Source: Lachnospiraceae bacterium
GTDB lineage: Bacteria; Bacillota; Clostridia; Lachnospirales; Lachnospiraceae
Length of the DNA: 43,882 nucleotides
NCBI GenBank assembly: GCA_024690885.1
Contig: JAILOI010000038.1
Location: 1-43,882, forward strand
Direction: 5' to 3'
Shown piece after piece: positions 1 through 8,496 of the stretch. The notes under the pieces are model-generated. The model did not search any database. It had not been told where the DNA came from and was given only the letters and a program-made list of their open reading frames with translations. Within the stretch, counting starts at the first letter, position 1. Each line of letters opens with the position of its first letter. Made by a program: the position numbers and the translations under genes.

Positions 1-164
1 TCCGGATCGACGTTCATCGTGTCGAAATACAGTGTCGTCAGGATGTCAAGACAGCTGAGCGATCCGCCCGGATGTCCAGACGATGCTTCGTACACCATCT
101 GCACGGCCAGTTTACGAGCTTTCGTCGCTTCGATGGCCAGCTCTTTGTTTGTGCATTTTCCCAT
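1..164 (-). CDS. tkt: Transketolase, N-terminal part (cut by window edge)
   Basis: The gene starts at ATG 162-164 and runs off the left edge, so only about 54 residues are visible. They contain SGHPGGSLSCLDILTTLYF, the first thiamine-diphosphate-domain signature of transketolases. The enzyme moves two-carbon units between sugar phosphates in the pentose phosphate pathway. An AGAGG-like ribosome site lies about 10 bases upstream. The fragment cannot show whether this is a full-length enzyme or the N-terminal half of a split transketolase, which is common in Clostridia. It has its own promoter downstream of galK. The family call is firm; the subtype is open. Confidence 0.9.
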   Translation of the reverse strand, partial: MGKCTNKELAIEATKARKLAVQMVYEASSGHPGGSLSCLDILTTLYFDTMNVDP

Positions 165-240
165 ACTTGTGCGCCTCTTTCTTGAATTGAGTTTTTATTT
201 ACCACGCGTTTTTCCGACTACGCGCAAATTCACAACTATC

Positions 241-269
241 ATTATATATGAGAAACACTGAAATAGCAA
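241..269 (-). promoter_or_regulatory. Sigma-A promoter of the transketolase gene
   Basis: On the minus strand TTGCTA (264-269) and TATAAT (241-246) are separated by 17 bases. Transcription should start near 234, giving a leader of about 70 bases before the transketolase ATG. It lies between the galK stop and tkt, so tkt can be transcribed alone. Confidence 0.7.
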
Positions 270-301
270 CCGGAACGCCCCTTATAAGACAGTCCGGACG
301 C

Positions 302-1483
302 TTATCCGACGCAGCGAGCGCCCTCTCCCGCGCCGAGCACATAGAACGAGGCGTCGTAGCCGATCTCCTTCCGGTAGGCGGCGCCGGCGTTCTTTACGAA
401 TCCTTCCACCGCTTCGTTCCGTACGATATTGACCGTGCAGCCGCCGAAGCCGCCGCCGGTCATGCGGCCGCCGATCACGCCTTCCGTATCCCATGCAAGG
501 GACGCCAGCAGGTCGAGTTCCGGGCAGGATACTTCAAAATCGTCGCGGAGCGAGACGTGCGAGGCGTTCATGAGGCGTCCGAATTCCGTAAGCTGTCCGC
601 CGAGGAGCGCCGCTACGGCGCAGCGTGTGCGGGCTTCTTCCATGACCGCATGCCGCGCGCGGCGGTAACGGTCCGGATCCTTGATGGCACTGCCGATCTC
701 AAGGAATTCTTCCGGCGTCAGCGCGCAGAGCGACGGAAGATCGGGCCTCACCGCCTTCAGTTCAGCGAAGGCGGTCTCGCACTGGGCACGCCGCTCGTTG
801 TACGCGGAATCCGCAAGGACGTGCGGCTTATTCGTGTTGACGATCACGAGCGACGCATCCCCGAGATCAAGCGGCACATGCTGATAGGATAAAGACGCGC
901 AGTCCAGGAAGATCGCGTGGTCTTTCTTTCCCATCGCGGAGGAGAACTGGTCCATGATACCGCAGTTGACGCCCACATATTTATTTTCCGCCTTCTGGCC
1001 GAGCAGGGCATTCCGCACCTGTCCGCATGCAAACCCGTACTGGTCCATGAGCGCCGTACCGACGAGGACCTCGAGCGACGCGCTTGAAGACAGGCCGGAT
1101 TTGCCCGGAAGCGTCCCGTAGATCGCTAGGTCAAAGCCGGTATCGCAGATATATCCGTCCCCGGCATACGCCCAGACGACGCCGAGAACATAGGCCGTCC
1201 AGCTGTCCGACGACAGCGGCGCAAAGACGCCGGCCGGAAGCTCTTCGACGCCGTTTTCCGGGAAATTGGCGGAAATCAGCCGGATCTTTTTATCCGCGCG
1301 CTTCCGGAAAGCGCCGTAGGTCCCGAGCGTCAGCGCGCACGGAAAAACGTGTCCCCCGTTGTAATCGACGTGTTCGCCGATAAGATTCACCCGCCCCGGC
1401 GCAAAATAGACGGCGTCCGCCTCCCCGCCGAAAGCATCCGCAAAAGTCTTTTTTACTTTGATGACAGCTTCTTCGATAGTCAT
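302..1483 (-). CDS. galK: Galactokinase
   Basis: Phosphorylates galactose to galactose-1-phosphate with ATP, the first step of the Leloir pathway, in the cytoplasm. The 393-residue protein has the galactokinase signature GRVNLIGEHVDYNGG (about residues 30-44), the GHMP-kinase ATP loop PGKSGLSSSASLE (about 127-139), the catalytic Asp in GIMDQ (about 178) and the C-terminal GGRMTGGGFGG motif. Length fits the family. The reading frame is open further upstream, but the ATG at 1483 is chosen because it follows GGAGACGGGAAC and gives the usual N terminus. It lies 25 bases after the yhfC-like gene, so the two are probably co-transcribed. The gene is GC-rich like the rest of 1-3.9 kb and unlike the DNA right of the tRNA-Ser. 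galT and galE are not in the window. Confidence 0.95.
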   Translation of the reverse strand: MTIEEAVIKVKKTFADAFGGEADAVYFAPGRVNLIGEHVDYNGGHVFPCALTLGTYGAFRKRADKKIRLISANFPENGVEELPAGVFAPLSSDSWTAYVLGVVWAYAGDGYICDTGFDLAIYGTLPGKSGLSSSASLEVLVGTALMDQYGFACGQVRNALLGQKAENKYVGVNCGIMDQFSSAMGKKDHAIFLDCASLSYQHVPLDLGDASLVIVNTNKPHVLADSAYNERRAQCETAFAELKAVRPDLPSLCALTPEEFLEIGSAIKDPDRYRRARHAVMEEARTRCAVAALLGGQLTEFGRLMNASHVSLRDDFEVSCPELDLLASLAWDTEGVIGGRMTGGGFGGCTVNIVRNEAVEGFVKNAGAAYRKEIGYDASFYVLGAGEGARCVG

Positions 1484-1508
1484 GTTCCCGTCTCCGTTTT
1501 TCCGGTCC

Positions 1509-2336
1509 CTAATCCTCATCCGGACCTTCTTCGTTTTCTTCCTCTTCTATGTGCAGCTTTTTCCAAACCATGAACGCGATGAAACACAGAGCCGCCGAAC
1601 AGAGCGCGACCGCACCCTCCGCCAGGAAAACAGAGGAGGCCGTCGACATGTAGGTCGCGACAAAATCCAGCAGCATATGCAGCGCGATCGCGGTCGGGAA
1701 AAGATATCCGTTCCGCTTGTCCTGCACCGCGAACCAGACCAGGACGGACAGTGCGATGTGCGCTGCGATCGCGAAGACGCGCTCCGCAATGCCGATCAGG
1801 AAGATCCGCGGATCCGCTTCCGCAAGCGTGGTGATCGCCTGCGTGGCCGCCGCAAGATCATCGCCGTTTAAATTTTCCAGGAAGGACGCGATCTCGCCGC
1901 TGTTGATCATTCTGGCGGTCAGGATATTATTGACCATTCCGAACGTCAGGACGTAGATCGCTTCCGCGCCGCCGTGCCCCGCGCCGTACATGAGCGCGTT
2001 GTGATCGTCGTCGGCGTCGTTTCGGAGAACGAACCGGAAGGCGGCGTACCGCCCGCACTCCTCAAAAAGTCCCGCCGCGGCTCCCGCATAGAGCGCGTAG
2101 ATCAGAATATTGGACTGGAGAAAGTTCCCCGCCGGCGTCCTGAACACCAGCGCATGGAACATATCCTCCAGATAGACCGCAAAGATCGCGAAAACGGCCG
2201 CGCCGATGAGGAACGTCATGACCTTCGTCCCGTCCCGCTTCCGGAAATAATAAAGAAGCGCGAAGGGAATGAGGACGCCGGACACCGCCGCGATCGTCAT
2301 AAACTGCATGGAAGCCTGTGATACGGTATACTCCAT
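1509..2336 (-). CDS. YhfC-family glutamic-type intramembrane protease
   Basis: A 275-residue, very hydrophobic protein with about seven to eight predicted membrane helices. It matches the YhfC family (distant relatives of the CPBP/PrsW membrane proteases) by FEECGRYAAF (about residue 91) followed by a GHGGAEA motif one helix later; the paired Glu and His residues are the expected catalytic set. A short acidic tail (EEEENEEGPDED) ends the protein. The ATG at 2336 has a GGGGAAAGG ribosome site, preceded by a GC-rich hairpin (2351-2365). It sits between nagA and galK, with only 25 bases to galK. The substrate is unknown; its place among sugar genes does not reveal one. Family confidence is good, activity is inferred. 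Confidence 0.75.
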   Translation of the reverse strand: MEYTVSQASMQFMTIAAVSGVLIPFALLYYFRKRDGTKVMTFLIGAAVFAIFAVYLEDMFHALVFRTPAGNFLQSNILIYALYAGAAAGLFEECGRYAAFRFVLRNDADDDHNALMYGAGHGGAEAIYVLTFGMVNNILTARMINSGEIASFLENLNGDDLAAATQAITTLAEADPRIFLIGIAERVFAIAAHIALSVLVWFAVQDKRNGYLFPTAIALHMLLDFVATYMSTASSVFLAEGAVALCSAALCFIAFMVWKKLHIEEEENEEGPDED

Positions 2337-2412
2337 TGAAACTGCCTTTCCCGGGGACGCCCCGGTCCCGTCTCATCTCCGGCCGCCGCCTGCGGTCCGC
2401 CGGAAATGAACG

Positions 2413-3645
2413 TCATTCCACGGGGATCTTCACGCCGCGGTTGTACACGGCACGGACGGAAAGGTCGTTTTCATCCAGCAGTACGAAACTCGCCCATTTC
2501 CCGGGATCGAGCGTGCCGAACTGGTCTGAGAGCCCGAGGCACCGGACCGGGTTTTCCGCCGCGCACAGAACGGCGTCGGAGAGCGGAATGCCCATTTCCA
2601 GCACCGCGTTCACCATGCCCTGCATCAGGTTCGCGCAGGAGCCGGCGATCGTGTCGGTCCCTTCCAGCGTACACAGTTTCCCTTCCTTGCGGACGGGCTG
2701 CCTGCCGAAGAGATAAATGCCGTCCGGGCGTCCGGCGACCGCGAGCGAATCGCTGATCATGATGATCCGTTCCTTTCCGAGGAAACGGAAGGTCGCGCGC
2801 ACGACCGGCGCCTTCACATGCACGCCGTCACAGATGAGCTCCGCCTCCACGTGCGGACAGTCCATCGCCGCCATGACCGGTCCCGGCGCACGGTGCGCGA
2901 TCCCTTTCATGCCGTTGTAAAGATGCGTCATATGCGAAACGCCGAGTTCCATCGCGTGGACGGACGTTTCGTAATCCGCCGCCGAATGCGCGAGTGAAAT
3001 GACCGCGTGTTCCTTTTCCGCCAGAATGAACTCGTCCGCGCCCGGAAGCTCCGGCGCGAGGTCCATGATCTTATACAGGCCGCCCGACGCGATACGGAGC
3101 CGTTCCGCCATAGCCGCGTCCGGCTCACGCAGGAAGATCGGATCCTGCGCGCCCCTCTTTTCGTAGGAAAAGAACGGGCCCTCCATATGCAGGCCGACGA
3201 GGGACGCAAAAACGGGATCACGCGGATCGGCGCCTGTCGGTGACGGCCCGGGATCCGTCCCGTCGTCTTCGGTCACCATGCCGATATTCTGCCGTTTCGC
3301 GAACCGGCAGGCGCTCTGCGCCGCCGCCGTCAGCGTATCCTCCGCCGCGGTGCTCGTCGCCGGACAGATCTGCGTGATGCCGCTTGCGGCTTCGTAGCGC
3401 GCGATCGTCTCGATCGCTTCATCGGTGCCGTTCCCGACGGTGAAGCCCACGCAGCCGTGGAAATGCAGGTCCGTAAGCCCCGGGATGACGAAGCATCCGG
3501 AAGCGTCGACTTCCTCCGATACGCCGCCATGAGGGACCTCCCCGGCTTCTTTTACGGACACGAAACGTCCGTCTTTTACATACAGCGTTCTTTCATCGAA
3601 CGCGCCGCCTTTTACATAGGTTTTTCCGTTTCTGATCGTAAGCAT
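2413..3645 (-). CDS. nagA: N-acetylglucosamine-6-phosphate deacetylase
   Basis: Removes the acetyl group from GlcNAc-6-phosphate, feeding amino sugars to glucosamine-6-phosphate. This is an amidohydrolase-superfamily TIM barrel. The HxH metal pair is in TDLHFHG (residues 59-64), LHMEGPFF follows, then the substrate loop HLYNGMKGIAHRAPG and the catalytic Asp in MISDSLAVAG. The 410 residues from the ATG at 3645 fit the family; upstream in-frame sequence overlaps the 5' leader and has no family resemblance. The ribosome site is weak. A clear promoter lies at 3701-3729. nagB is not in the window. The gene heads the GC-rich block and may be co-transcribed with the yhfC-like gene after a 76-base gap. 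Confidence 0.94.
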   Translation of the reverse strand: MLTIRNGKTYVKGGAFDERTLYVKDGRFVSVKEAGEVPHGGVSEEVDASGCFVIPGLTDLHFHGCVGFTVGNGTDEAIETIARYEAASGITQICPATSTAAEDTLTAAAQSACRFAKRQNIGMVTEDDGTDPGPSPTGADPRDPVFASLVGLHMEGPFFSYEKRGAQDPIFLREPDAAMAERLRIASGGLYKIMDLAPELPGADEFILAEKEHAVISLAHSAADYETSVHAMELGVSHMTHLYNGMKGIAHRAPGPVMAAMDCPHVEAELICDGVHVKAPVVRATFRFLGKERIIMISDSLAVAGRPDGIYLFGRQPVRKEGKLCTLEGTDTIAGSCANLMQGMVNAVLEMGIPLSDAVLCAAENPVRCLGLSDQFGTLDPGKWASFVLLDENDLSVRAVYNRGVKIPVE

Positions 3646-3700
3646 ACTGTCATACCCATCGCTTTCTATGGATGCTCCGGCCGCTTTATCCGGCCGTTCG

Positions 3701-3729
3701 ATTATAACAAGGATCGGGATTTCCCGCAA
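3701..3729 (-). promoter_or_regulatory. Sigma-A promoter of nagA
   Basis: TTGCGG (3724-3729) is 17 bases from TATAAT (3701-3706), which also carries the TGT extension of an extended -10 box. The predicted leader of about 50 bases contains a CGGCCG/CGGCCG hairpin with a 7-base loop. Confidence 0.7.
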
Positions 3730-3759
3730 TGCCGCGGGCAAAATAACGCTCTGCGGAAC

Positions 3760-3825
3760 GGCGCGGTGCAGGTATCCGCCGGAGGCTGCAGACGCATACG
3801 CGGCGCGGTGCGGATATCCGCCGGA
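3760..3825. repeat. Two 24-bp near-identical direct repeats
   Basis: Bases 3760-3783 and 3802-3825 match at 22 of 24 positions with a 42-base period. They lie in the gene-free stretch between the nagA promoter and the tRNA-Ser terminator. No function is evident; they could be regulator sites or a leftover of a duplication at the junction. Confidence 0.6.
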
Positions 3826-3830
3826 AGCCG

Positions 3831-3883
3831 TAAAATAAGCGAAACGGGGATCACACCGTTTTCGATGGATTCCCGTCTCGCTT
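3831..3883 (-). terminator. Probable terminator of tRNA-Ser
   Basis: The arms 3837-3848 and 3872-3883 pair over 12 bases with one G-T wobble and a 23-base loop, followed on the minus strand by ATTTTA. It starts just past the tRNA 3' end. The short T-run makes it moderate rather than strong. Confidence 0.55.
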
Positions 3884-3891
3884 TCCGTAAG

Positions 3892-3977
3892 CGGAGAGGA
3901 GGGGATTCGAACCCCTGCGCCCTTTCGGACAAACGGTTTTCAAGACCGCCTCGTTATGACCGCTTCGATACCTCTCC
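3892..3977 (-). tRNA. tRNA-Ser(TGA)
   Basis: The acceptor arms GGAGAGG and CCTCTCC pair fully with discriminator G. The anticodon loop CTTGAAA gives anticodon TGA. The T-arm is GGGGTTCGAATCCCC, and a long variable arm is present, as expected for serine. Length is 86 bases without an encoded CCA. Its promoter lies on the right side and a terminator on the left. The 3' end points into the GC-rich block, which is the side where tRNA-targeted elements insert. Confidence 0.97.
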
Positions 3978-4009
3978 ACTTATTTGTGCCCTTTTGCGGC
4001 ACGAACTGT

Positions 4010-4039
4010 ATTCTATCACACAGATTTCCGCTGTGTCAA
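4010..4039 (-). promoter_or_regulatory. Promoter of tRNA-Ser
   Basis: TTGACA (4034-4039) is 18 bases from TAGAAT (4010-4015), preceded by TGA as an extended -10. Start is expected near 4003, about 26 bases before the mature tRNA. The leader contains a small GTGCC/GGCAC hairpin. Confidence 0.75.
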
Positions 4040-4078
4040 TACAAGTTTTATAAATTTTTAAGATTTTTATAATACGCC

Positions 4079-4774
4079 TCAAACGCCCTGTCTATGGGCT
4101 AAAATTGCCTCCCCATAAACCATGTCTTCCGGGGTGGTAATCTTGATGTTTTCATAGCTTCCTAAGACCACCTTAACCGGGCCATTGCCGGCACGTTCCA
4201 CAATCATGGCATCATCTGTAATTCCTTCCATGGATTGTTCTTGTACTTTCTTATAAGAAATAACTAGCAATTCCCGTTCAAATGCCTGAGGTGTCTGCAC
4301 CGACCACAGGCAGCTTCGATCTACGGTTGCCGTAACCACCTGGTTCGAATCCGCCTGTTTGATGGTATCTTTGACTGGCACGGCAACGATGCAGGCGTGG
4401 CACTTTTGCACTTCTTCCATCGTATTATGTATGATTTCTTCCGTAATAAATGCCCGTGCGCCATCGTGAATCAACACATAATCTCCGGTTGCCTGCATCA
4501 GGCCCTGATAGACCGAATCGTATCGTTCCTTGCCGCCGGCTACGATGGCTTTCACCTTGGTGAGGCCATACGCTTCCACAAAGCGCTTGCGACAGTACTC
4601 TTCTTCGCCCTCTGCCACCACCAGAATGATCTCATCAATCTTGCTATGTTCAAATGTCATCAATGGATAATAAAGCAGCGGCTTGCCGCCCAGCTTCAGA
4701 TATTGTTTCGGAATATCCGAGCCCATGCGCTTGCCACTGCCTCCTGCGAGTATTATCGCGGTGTACGTGCTCAT
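4079..4774 (-). CDS. ispD: 2-C-methyl-D-erythritol 4-phosphate cytidylyltransferase
   Basis: Transfers CMP from CTP to methylerythritol phosphate in the non-mevalonate isoprenoid pathway. The 231-residue protein begins with the nucleotidyltransferase signature AIILAGGSGKRMG, followed by PKQYL, IHDGARAF, VPVKDTIK and the C-terminal TDDAMIVE region. The ATG at 4774 is chosen because GGAGC sits 7 bases upstream and the next residues match the family N terminus; a longer open frame upstream overlaps tsaD. It is the last gene of the tsaE-to-ispD operon, 8 bases after tsaD. No clear terminator follows; the tRNA-Ser promoter begins about 40 bases later. Confidence 0.96.
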   Translation of the reverse strand: MSTYTAIILAGGSGKRMGSDIPKQYLKLGGKPLLYYPLMTFEHSKIDEIILVVAEGEEEYCRKRFVEAYGLTKVKAIVAGGKERYDSVYQGLMQATGDYVLIHDGARAFITEEIIHNTMEEVQKCHACIVAVPVKDTIKQADSNQVVTATVDRSCLWSVQTPQAFERELLVISYKKVQEQSMEGITDDAMIVERAGNGPVKVVLGSYENIKITTPEDMVYGEAILAHRQGV

Positions 4775-4782
4775 ATTTGCTC

Positions 4783-5808
4783 CTATCGCTCGCCCAGCTT
4801 TAAATTCGGTACTGCATTCAAATCCCATCCATCACGTTTGCCGCCCATATAATCATAGTATGCGGCTGCGCCAATCATCGCTGCATTGTCGGTACACAAA
4901 ATTGGTGATGGATGATAAAACTTCACGCCCTTCTTCTCACATGCCTTACGCATCGCTTCACGGAATGCCCCGTTGGATGCCACTCCGCCGGCGATTGCAA
5001 ACTTGTCGCTGCCAAACTCATCGATTGCCAGCATAGCATGATCCACCAGTGCATCCACTACTGCCTTCTGGAAGGACGCTGCAATATCCGCCTCGTTTAC
5101 ACTTTCGCCCTTCATCTTCGCTCCGTTGATGTAGTTTAACACCGCAGACTTCAAGCCACTGAAGCTGAAATCATAGGGATGATCTGCCACTTTCGCCTTA
5201 GGGAACGGGATTGCATTGGCATCTCCTTCCAGAGCCTTTTGTTCAATCTTCGGGCCACCCGGATATCCCAAACCGATGGCACGTGCCACCTTGTCAAATG
5301 CTTCTCCTGCCGCATCATCCACGGTACGTCCCAGGATTTCATAATCCCCGTAGTCCTTCACCCGGACCAAATGGGTATGTCCGCCGGACACCACCAGGCA
5401 TAAAAACGGCGGTTCTAATTCCGGATTTTCGATATAATTTGCGCTAATATGTCCCTCGATGTGGTGTACGCCCACCAGCGGGAGTTTCTTGGCAAATGCT
5501 ATAGCCTTAGCCTCTGCAACACCCACCAAAAGGGCGCCTACCAGCCCGGGGCCATAGGTTACTGCTACTGCATCAATACTGTCTAGGGTTTCGCCGGCCT
5601 CCTCTAACGCTGCCGTCACCACCTGGTTGATTCGCTCCGTATGCTTACGAGATGCGATTTCCGGAACGACGCCACCATAGAGGGTATGCAACGGAATCTG
5701 GGTAGAGATAATATTGCTTCGTACCTCTCGTCCATTCACCACAATTGCTGCTGCCGTCTCGTCGCAGGAGCTTTCGATTGCCAGTATTTTGATTTCTTTG
5801 TCACTCAT
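4783..5808 (-). CDS. tsaD: tRNA N6-adenosine threonylcarbamoyltransferase
   Basis: Transfers the threonylcarbamoyl group to A37 of ANN-decoding tRNAs, working with TsaB and TsaE, which are both upstream in the same operon. The 341 residues match the family length. An ASKHA ATP-binding fold starts with [13 protein letters not shown]. The metal-binding HxxxH is in VHHIEGH (His116 and His120). SGGHTHLV and the late GGVASNG motif complete the nucleotide site. The ATG at 5808 has AAGGAAG upstream. The partner TsaC/Sua5 is not in the window. Confidence 0.97.
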   Translation of the reverse strand: MSDKEIKILAIESSCDETAAAIVVNGREVRSNIISTQIPLHTLYGGVVPEIASRKHTERINQVVTAALEEAGETLDSIDAVAVTYGPGLVGALLVGVAEAKAIAFAKKLPLVGVHHIEGHISANYIENPELEPPFLCLVVSGGHTHLVRVKDYGDYEILGRTVDDAAGEAFDKVARAIGLGYPGGPKIEQKALEGDANAIPFPKAKVADHPYDFSFSGLKSAVLNYINGAKMKGESVNEADIAASFQKAVVDALVDHAMLAIDEFGSDKFAIAGGVASNGAFREAMRKACEKKGVKFYHPSPILCTDNAAMIGAAAYYDYMGGKRDGWDLNAVPNLKLGER

Positions 5809-5821
5809 GTTTACTTCCTTG

Positions 5822-6409
5822 CTAATTCAATAGGTCTCCATACTCATCACAGAGCTGATAACCTAAAATCTTCCATTGCCCATCGGCATCCTTACGCAGG
5901 GCGTACTTCTGATAGGTGCGGGAATAACTTGTGCCTTCCTTCACGAAGTAGTTTCCTACAATATAAGCCATATCATCACCATTGACCGTATCATAGATGA
6001 CATCTTCGCTATCCGCCACATCGGCCGTCACCAATTTCCGTCCTTTGTCCTTATAATCTGCAATCTCCGCTTCCACGGAAGTCAGATAGATTTCTTTCGG
6101 GTTGTTGGATGCCAATTCCTCATCAAACATACACATTGCCTGGTTCGTCAACCGGTCCAGTTCATCCCCCTTGAACTCCTGACTATAGTAGAGCATCAGA
6201 ATCCGATTATACCACTTAATCACTTCCCGGGGTGTGGATGGATAATTGGACGCAAAATCCTTGGCCAATACCTTGTCCAACTCCGACATCTGATTGGTGG
6301 TATCCTGTGTCTTAGATGTTGCCGGATTTTTCTGCAAATAAATGAAAAAGGAAACCACTAAGACTGCTAAAATGATTCCGGTTATAATATACCTTCCTAT
6401 ACTTTTCAT
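5822..6409 (-). CDS. Membrane-anchored protein of unknown function
   Basis: A 195-residue protein with one N-terminal membrane helix (about residues 7-25) and no lipobox, so it is probably anchored with the rest outside. The outer part has [26 protein letters not shown] and a closing [17 protein letters not shown], reminiscent of NTF2-like or SnoaL-like extracellular folds. I associate this pattern with an uncharacterised Lachnospiraceae family but cannot name it with certainty. The start ATG overlaps the RNase Z stop (ATGA) with GAGGAGG just upstream, so translation is coupled. It lies between rnz and tsaD. No function is assigned. Confidence 0.8.
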   Translation of the reverse strand: MKSIGRYIITGIILAVLVVSFFIYLQKNPATSKTQDTTNQMSELDKVLAKDFASNYPSTPREVIKWYNRILMLYYSQEFKGDELDRLTNQAMCMFDEELASNNPKEIYLTSVEAEIADYKDKGRKLVTADVADSEDVIYDTVNGDDMAYIVGNYFVKEGTSYSRTYQKYALRKDADGQWKILGYQLCDEYGDLLN

Positions 6410-7320
6410 AGCTCCTCCTCAAAATCCAACTCCACTGTTTTGCCGTCCTTGCCCAGATACGTCTCCGGGAAAATGGACTTCACTTCCTTCATATAACGAC
6501 GTCCGTCCACCATGGATGGACTATAGTGTGTCAGCCACATCTGCTTCACCCGCGCATCACGGGCAATCTTGGCCGCTTCGTAAAAGGTCATATGTTTCTT
6601 CTTCTTGGCATCTGCTTCCTTGTCATGTTCCCCATACATGCCTTCGCAAATTAGAAGGTCGGAATCCAACGCACTCTCAACAATATGAGCCGTCGGTCTG
6701 GTATCCGTGCAATACGTCACCTTGATGCCTTTGCGGTCCGGCCCCATCACCATATCCGGTGTATAAACCACGCCATCTTCCTCCACTGTCTGTCCCTTCT
6801 GTAATGGGTTCCAGAATTTCAATGGAATTTCCTGTCGCTTCGCTGCTTCCGCATCAAACTTGCCTGCACGCGGAATCTCCAAAGTATAGGCATAACAGGT
6901 AACATTGTGATTCACGCGGAAGGCATGAATCCGGTATCCCTGCATCTCCAAGTATTCGTCCGCTTCCGACAGTTCTACAAAGCGAATTTCAAAAGGCAGC
7001 TCCGGCGCAATCACACGCAGCGCATTGACCACCTTCTCTAGCCCCTTGGGTCCCACCATGGTCACCGGCTCTGTCCGGTCGGAATTACCCATACTAAGCA
7101 AGAATCCCGGCAGCCCACTGATATGGTCTGCATGATAATGGGTAAAAAGTATGGTATCAATCGGCTTCGGGCTAAACCCGGCCTCCTTCATGGCAATCTG
7201 TGTCCCCTCGCCGCAATCAATCAGCAAGCTACTGCCATTGTATCGCGCCAAAAGGGCGGTCAGCCATCTCCCCGGCAACGGCATCATGCCACCGGTTCCA
7301 AGTAAACATATATCCAGCAT
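6406..7320 (-). CDS. rnz: Ribonuclease Z (tRNA 3' endonuclease)
   Basis: Cuts tRNA precursors after the discriminator base, needed for tRNAs without encoded CCA; both tRNAs in this window lack it. The 304-residue metallo-beta-lactamase-fold protein starts LDICLLGTGGMMPLPGRWLTA, has SSLLIDCGEGTQ and the zinc motif THYHADHISGLPG (HxHxDH at 61-66), then the late TYCTDTRPT and LTHYSPSM motifs. Length fits the short bacterial form. It overlaps the next gene by 4 bases and follows rimI by 15 bases, in an operon rich in tRNA maturation genes. Confidence 0.93.
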   Translation of the reverse strand: MLDICLLGTGGMMPLPGRWLTALLARYNGSSLLIDCGEGTQIAMKEAGFSPKPIDTILFTHYHADHISGLPGFLLSMGNSDRTEPVTMVGPKGLEKVVNALRVIAPELPFEIRFVELSEADEYLEMQGYRIHAFRVNHNVTCYAYTLEIPRAGKFDAEAAKRQEIPLKFWNPLQKGQTVEEDGVVYTPDMVMGPDRKGIKVTYCTDTRPTAHIVESALDSDLLICEGMYGEHDKEADAKKKKHMTFYEAAKIARDARVKQMWLTHYSPSMVDGRRYMKEVKSIFPETYLGKDGKTVELDFEEEL

Positions 7321-7335
7321 TCTATTCTCCTGCTT

Positions 7336-7785
7336 CTATCCAATCAAACACATCATAAGGCAGGCATTCTCCGTCGGATTCGTATAGAAATTCTTCCGAA
7401 TGCTCACCTGCAAAAATCCCAGTCCGTCATAGAGCGCCCGCGCCGGAAGATTGCTCTCCCGCACTTCCAAAAACACCTTCTTGACGCCTTGGGGTATCAC
7501 TTCAGAAAAAGCCTGTTGTATTAACGCCTTGGCAATTCCGCGCTGACGTTTGGCGGCATCCACTGCCACAGAGGGGATTTCTCCCTCGTCCGCCGCATGA
7601 TACAACACCACATATCCACAGATTCCATCCGTATCTTCTGCAACACATACCGCTGCCAACGGATTCTCCACTGCCTGAACAAAATCAGCAGCGCGCCATG
7701 GCAAATCCAAACTTGCGAGGGAAATTTCTGCCAGCGCATCTGCATCTGCCATCGTCGCCTCTCGTATCCGAACGTTTGATTCCAA
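7336..7785 (-). CDS. rimI: Ribosomal protein S18 alanine N-acetyltransferase
   Basis: A GNAT-fold acetyltransferase of 149 residues; by family it acetylates the N-terminal alanine of ribosomal protein S18. Visible motifs are IREATMADADAL, the acetyl-CoA loop VDAAKRQRGIAKALIQ and LEVRESNLPARALYDGLGF. The start is a TTG at 7783-7785, directly after the tsaB stop TAA, with AAGGAG 6 bases upstream; this supports TTG over the next in-frame ATG, which would remove the first beta-strand. The tsaB-rimI pairing is common in Firmicutes. Confidence 0.93.
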   Translation of the reverse strand: MESNVRIREATMADADALAEISLASLDLPWRAADFVQAVENPLAAVCVAEDTDGICGYVVLYHAADEGEIPSVAVDAAKRQRGIAKALIQQAFSEVIPQGVKKVFLEVRESNLPARALYDGLGFLQVSIRKNFYTNPTENACLMMCLIG

Positions 7786-8496
7786 TTATGACTCCTTCTG
7801 TTCTTTCTCTAATCGTTCCCGCTCTGCTTGAGACAAGCGCAAATACTCCGGGCGGAACTCTGCCGCACTGACCACCTTGCCTTCCTGCATATATTGTAGT
7901 CCCAATGCTGCTACTGCCGCAGCACTCTGCTTATTACAATGTGCCGGTGCAAACTGATATGGCACCTTGCATAGGGCTTCTATATCTTTGGCAAAGACCG
8001 AAACTCCGTCTCCCAAGAAAATTACCGGATGTCCCAGGTCATTTACTGCAGCAAGAATCTCTTCGATTCCAACTGCACACTGCTCCTTATGAACAACAAA
8101 GCGTCCTTCTTCAAATCCGTAGATTCCGGTATAGGTCTGCTTGCGTCTGGCATCCATCAATGGGCAGATATAATCTGTCGCGCCCCACAGTTGATAGGCC
8201 AAGCCATCCACGGTCGGTACCGGAACAATCGGCTTCTCCAGAGCCAATCCCAATCCCTTCACCGTAGCTGCGCCAATACGAAGTCCGGTAAACGATCCCG
8301 GGCCTGCTGCCACTGCAATTGCATCCACTTCTTCCAGCTGCTGTTCTGTCATATTCACAATCTCATCCAACATTGGAAGCAAGGTCTGTGAATGGGTTTT
8401 CTTATAATTAACGGTATACTCCGCCAACAAGTTATCATCTTCTACGATTGCTACACTAGCAACCAATCCTGAGCTGTCTACTCCAAGAATCTTCAT
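7786..8496 (-). CDS. tsaB: tRNA threonylcarbamoyladenosine biosynthesis protein TsaB
   Basis: A 236-residue ASKHA-fold partner of TsaD that lacks catalytic activity itself. It begins MKILGVDSSG and has THSQTLLPMLDEI, AVAAGPGSFTGLRIG and KGLGLALEKPIVPVPT, all typical of the YeaZ/TsaB family. It overlaps tsaE by one base (TAATG) and abuts rimI, so translation is tightly coupled. The C terminus is a charged tail (RLSQAERERLEKEQKES). Confidence 0.96.
   Translation of the reverse strand: MKILGVDSSGLVASVAIVEDDNLLAEYTVNYKKTHSQTLLPMLDEIVNMTEQQLEEVDAIAVAAGPGSFTGLRIGAATVKGLGLALEKPIVPVPTVDGLAYQLWGATDYICPLMDARRKQTYTGIYGFEEGRFVVHKEQCAVGIEEILAAVNDLGHPVIFLGDGVSVFAKDIEALCKVPYQFAPAHCNKQSAAAVAALGLQYMQEGKVVSAAEFRPEYLRLSQAERERLEKEQKES

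Noticed and set aside
248-892. A plus-strand 214-residue frame over galK
   Set aside because: It is the opposite strand of a GC-rich coding gene, with no recognisable domain or ribosome site.
3890-4080. Attachment site of an integrated element at tRNA-Ser
   Set aside because: No integrase, excisionase or second copy of the tRNA end is visible in the window, so only the composition break is reported.
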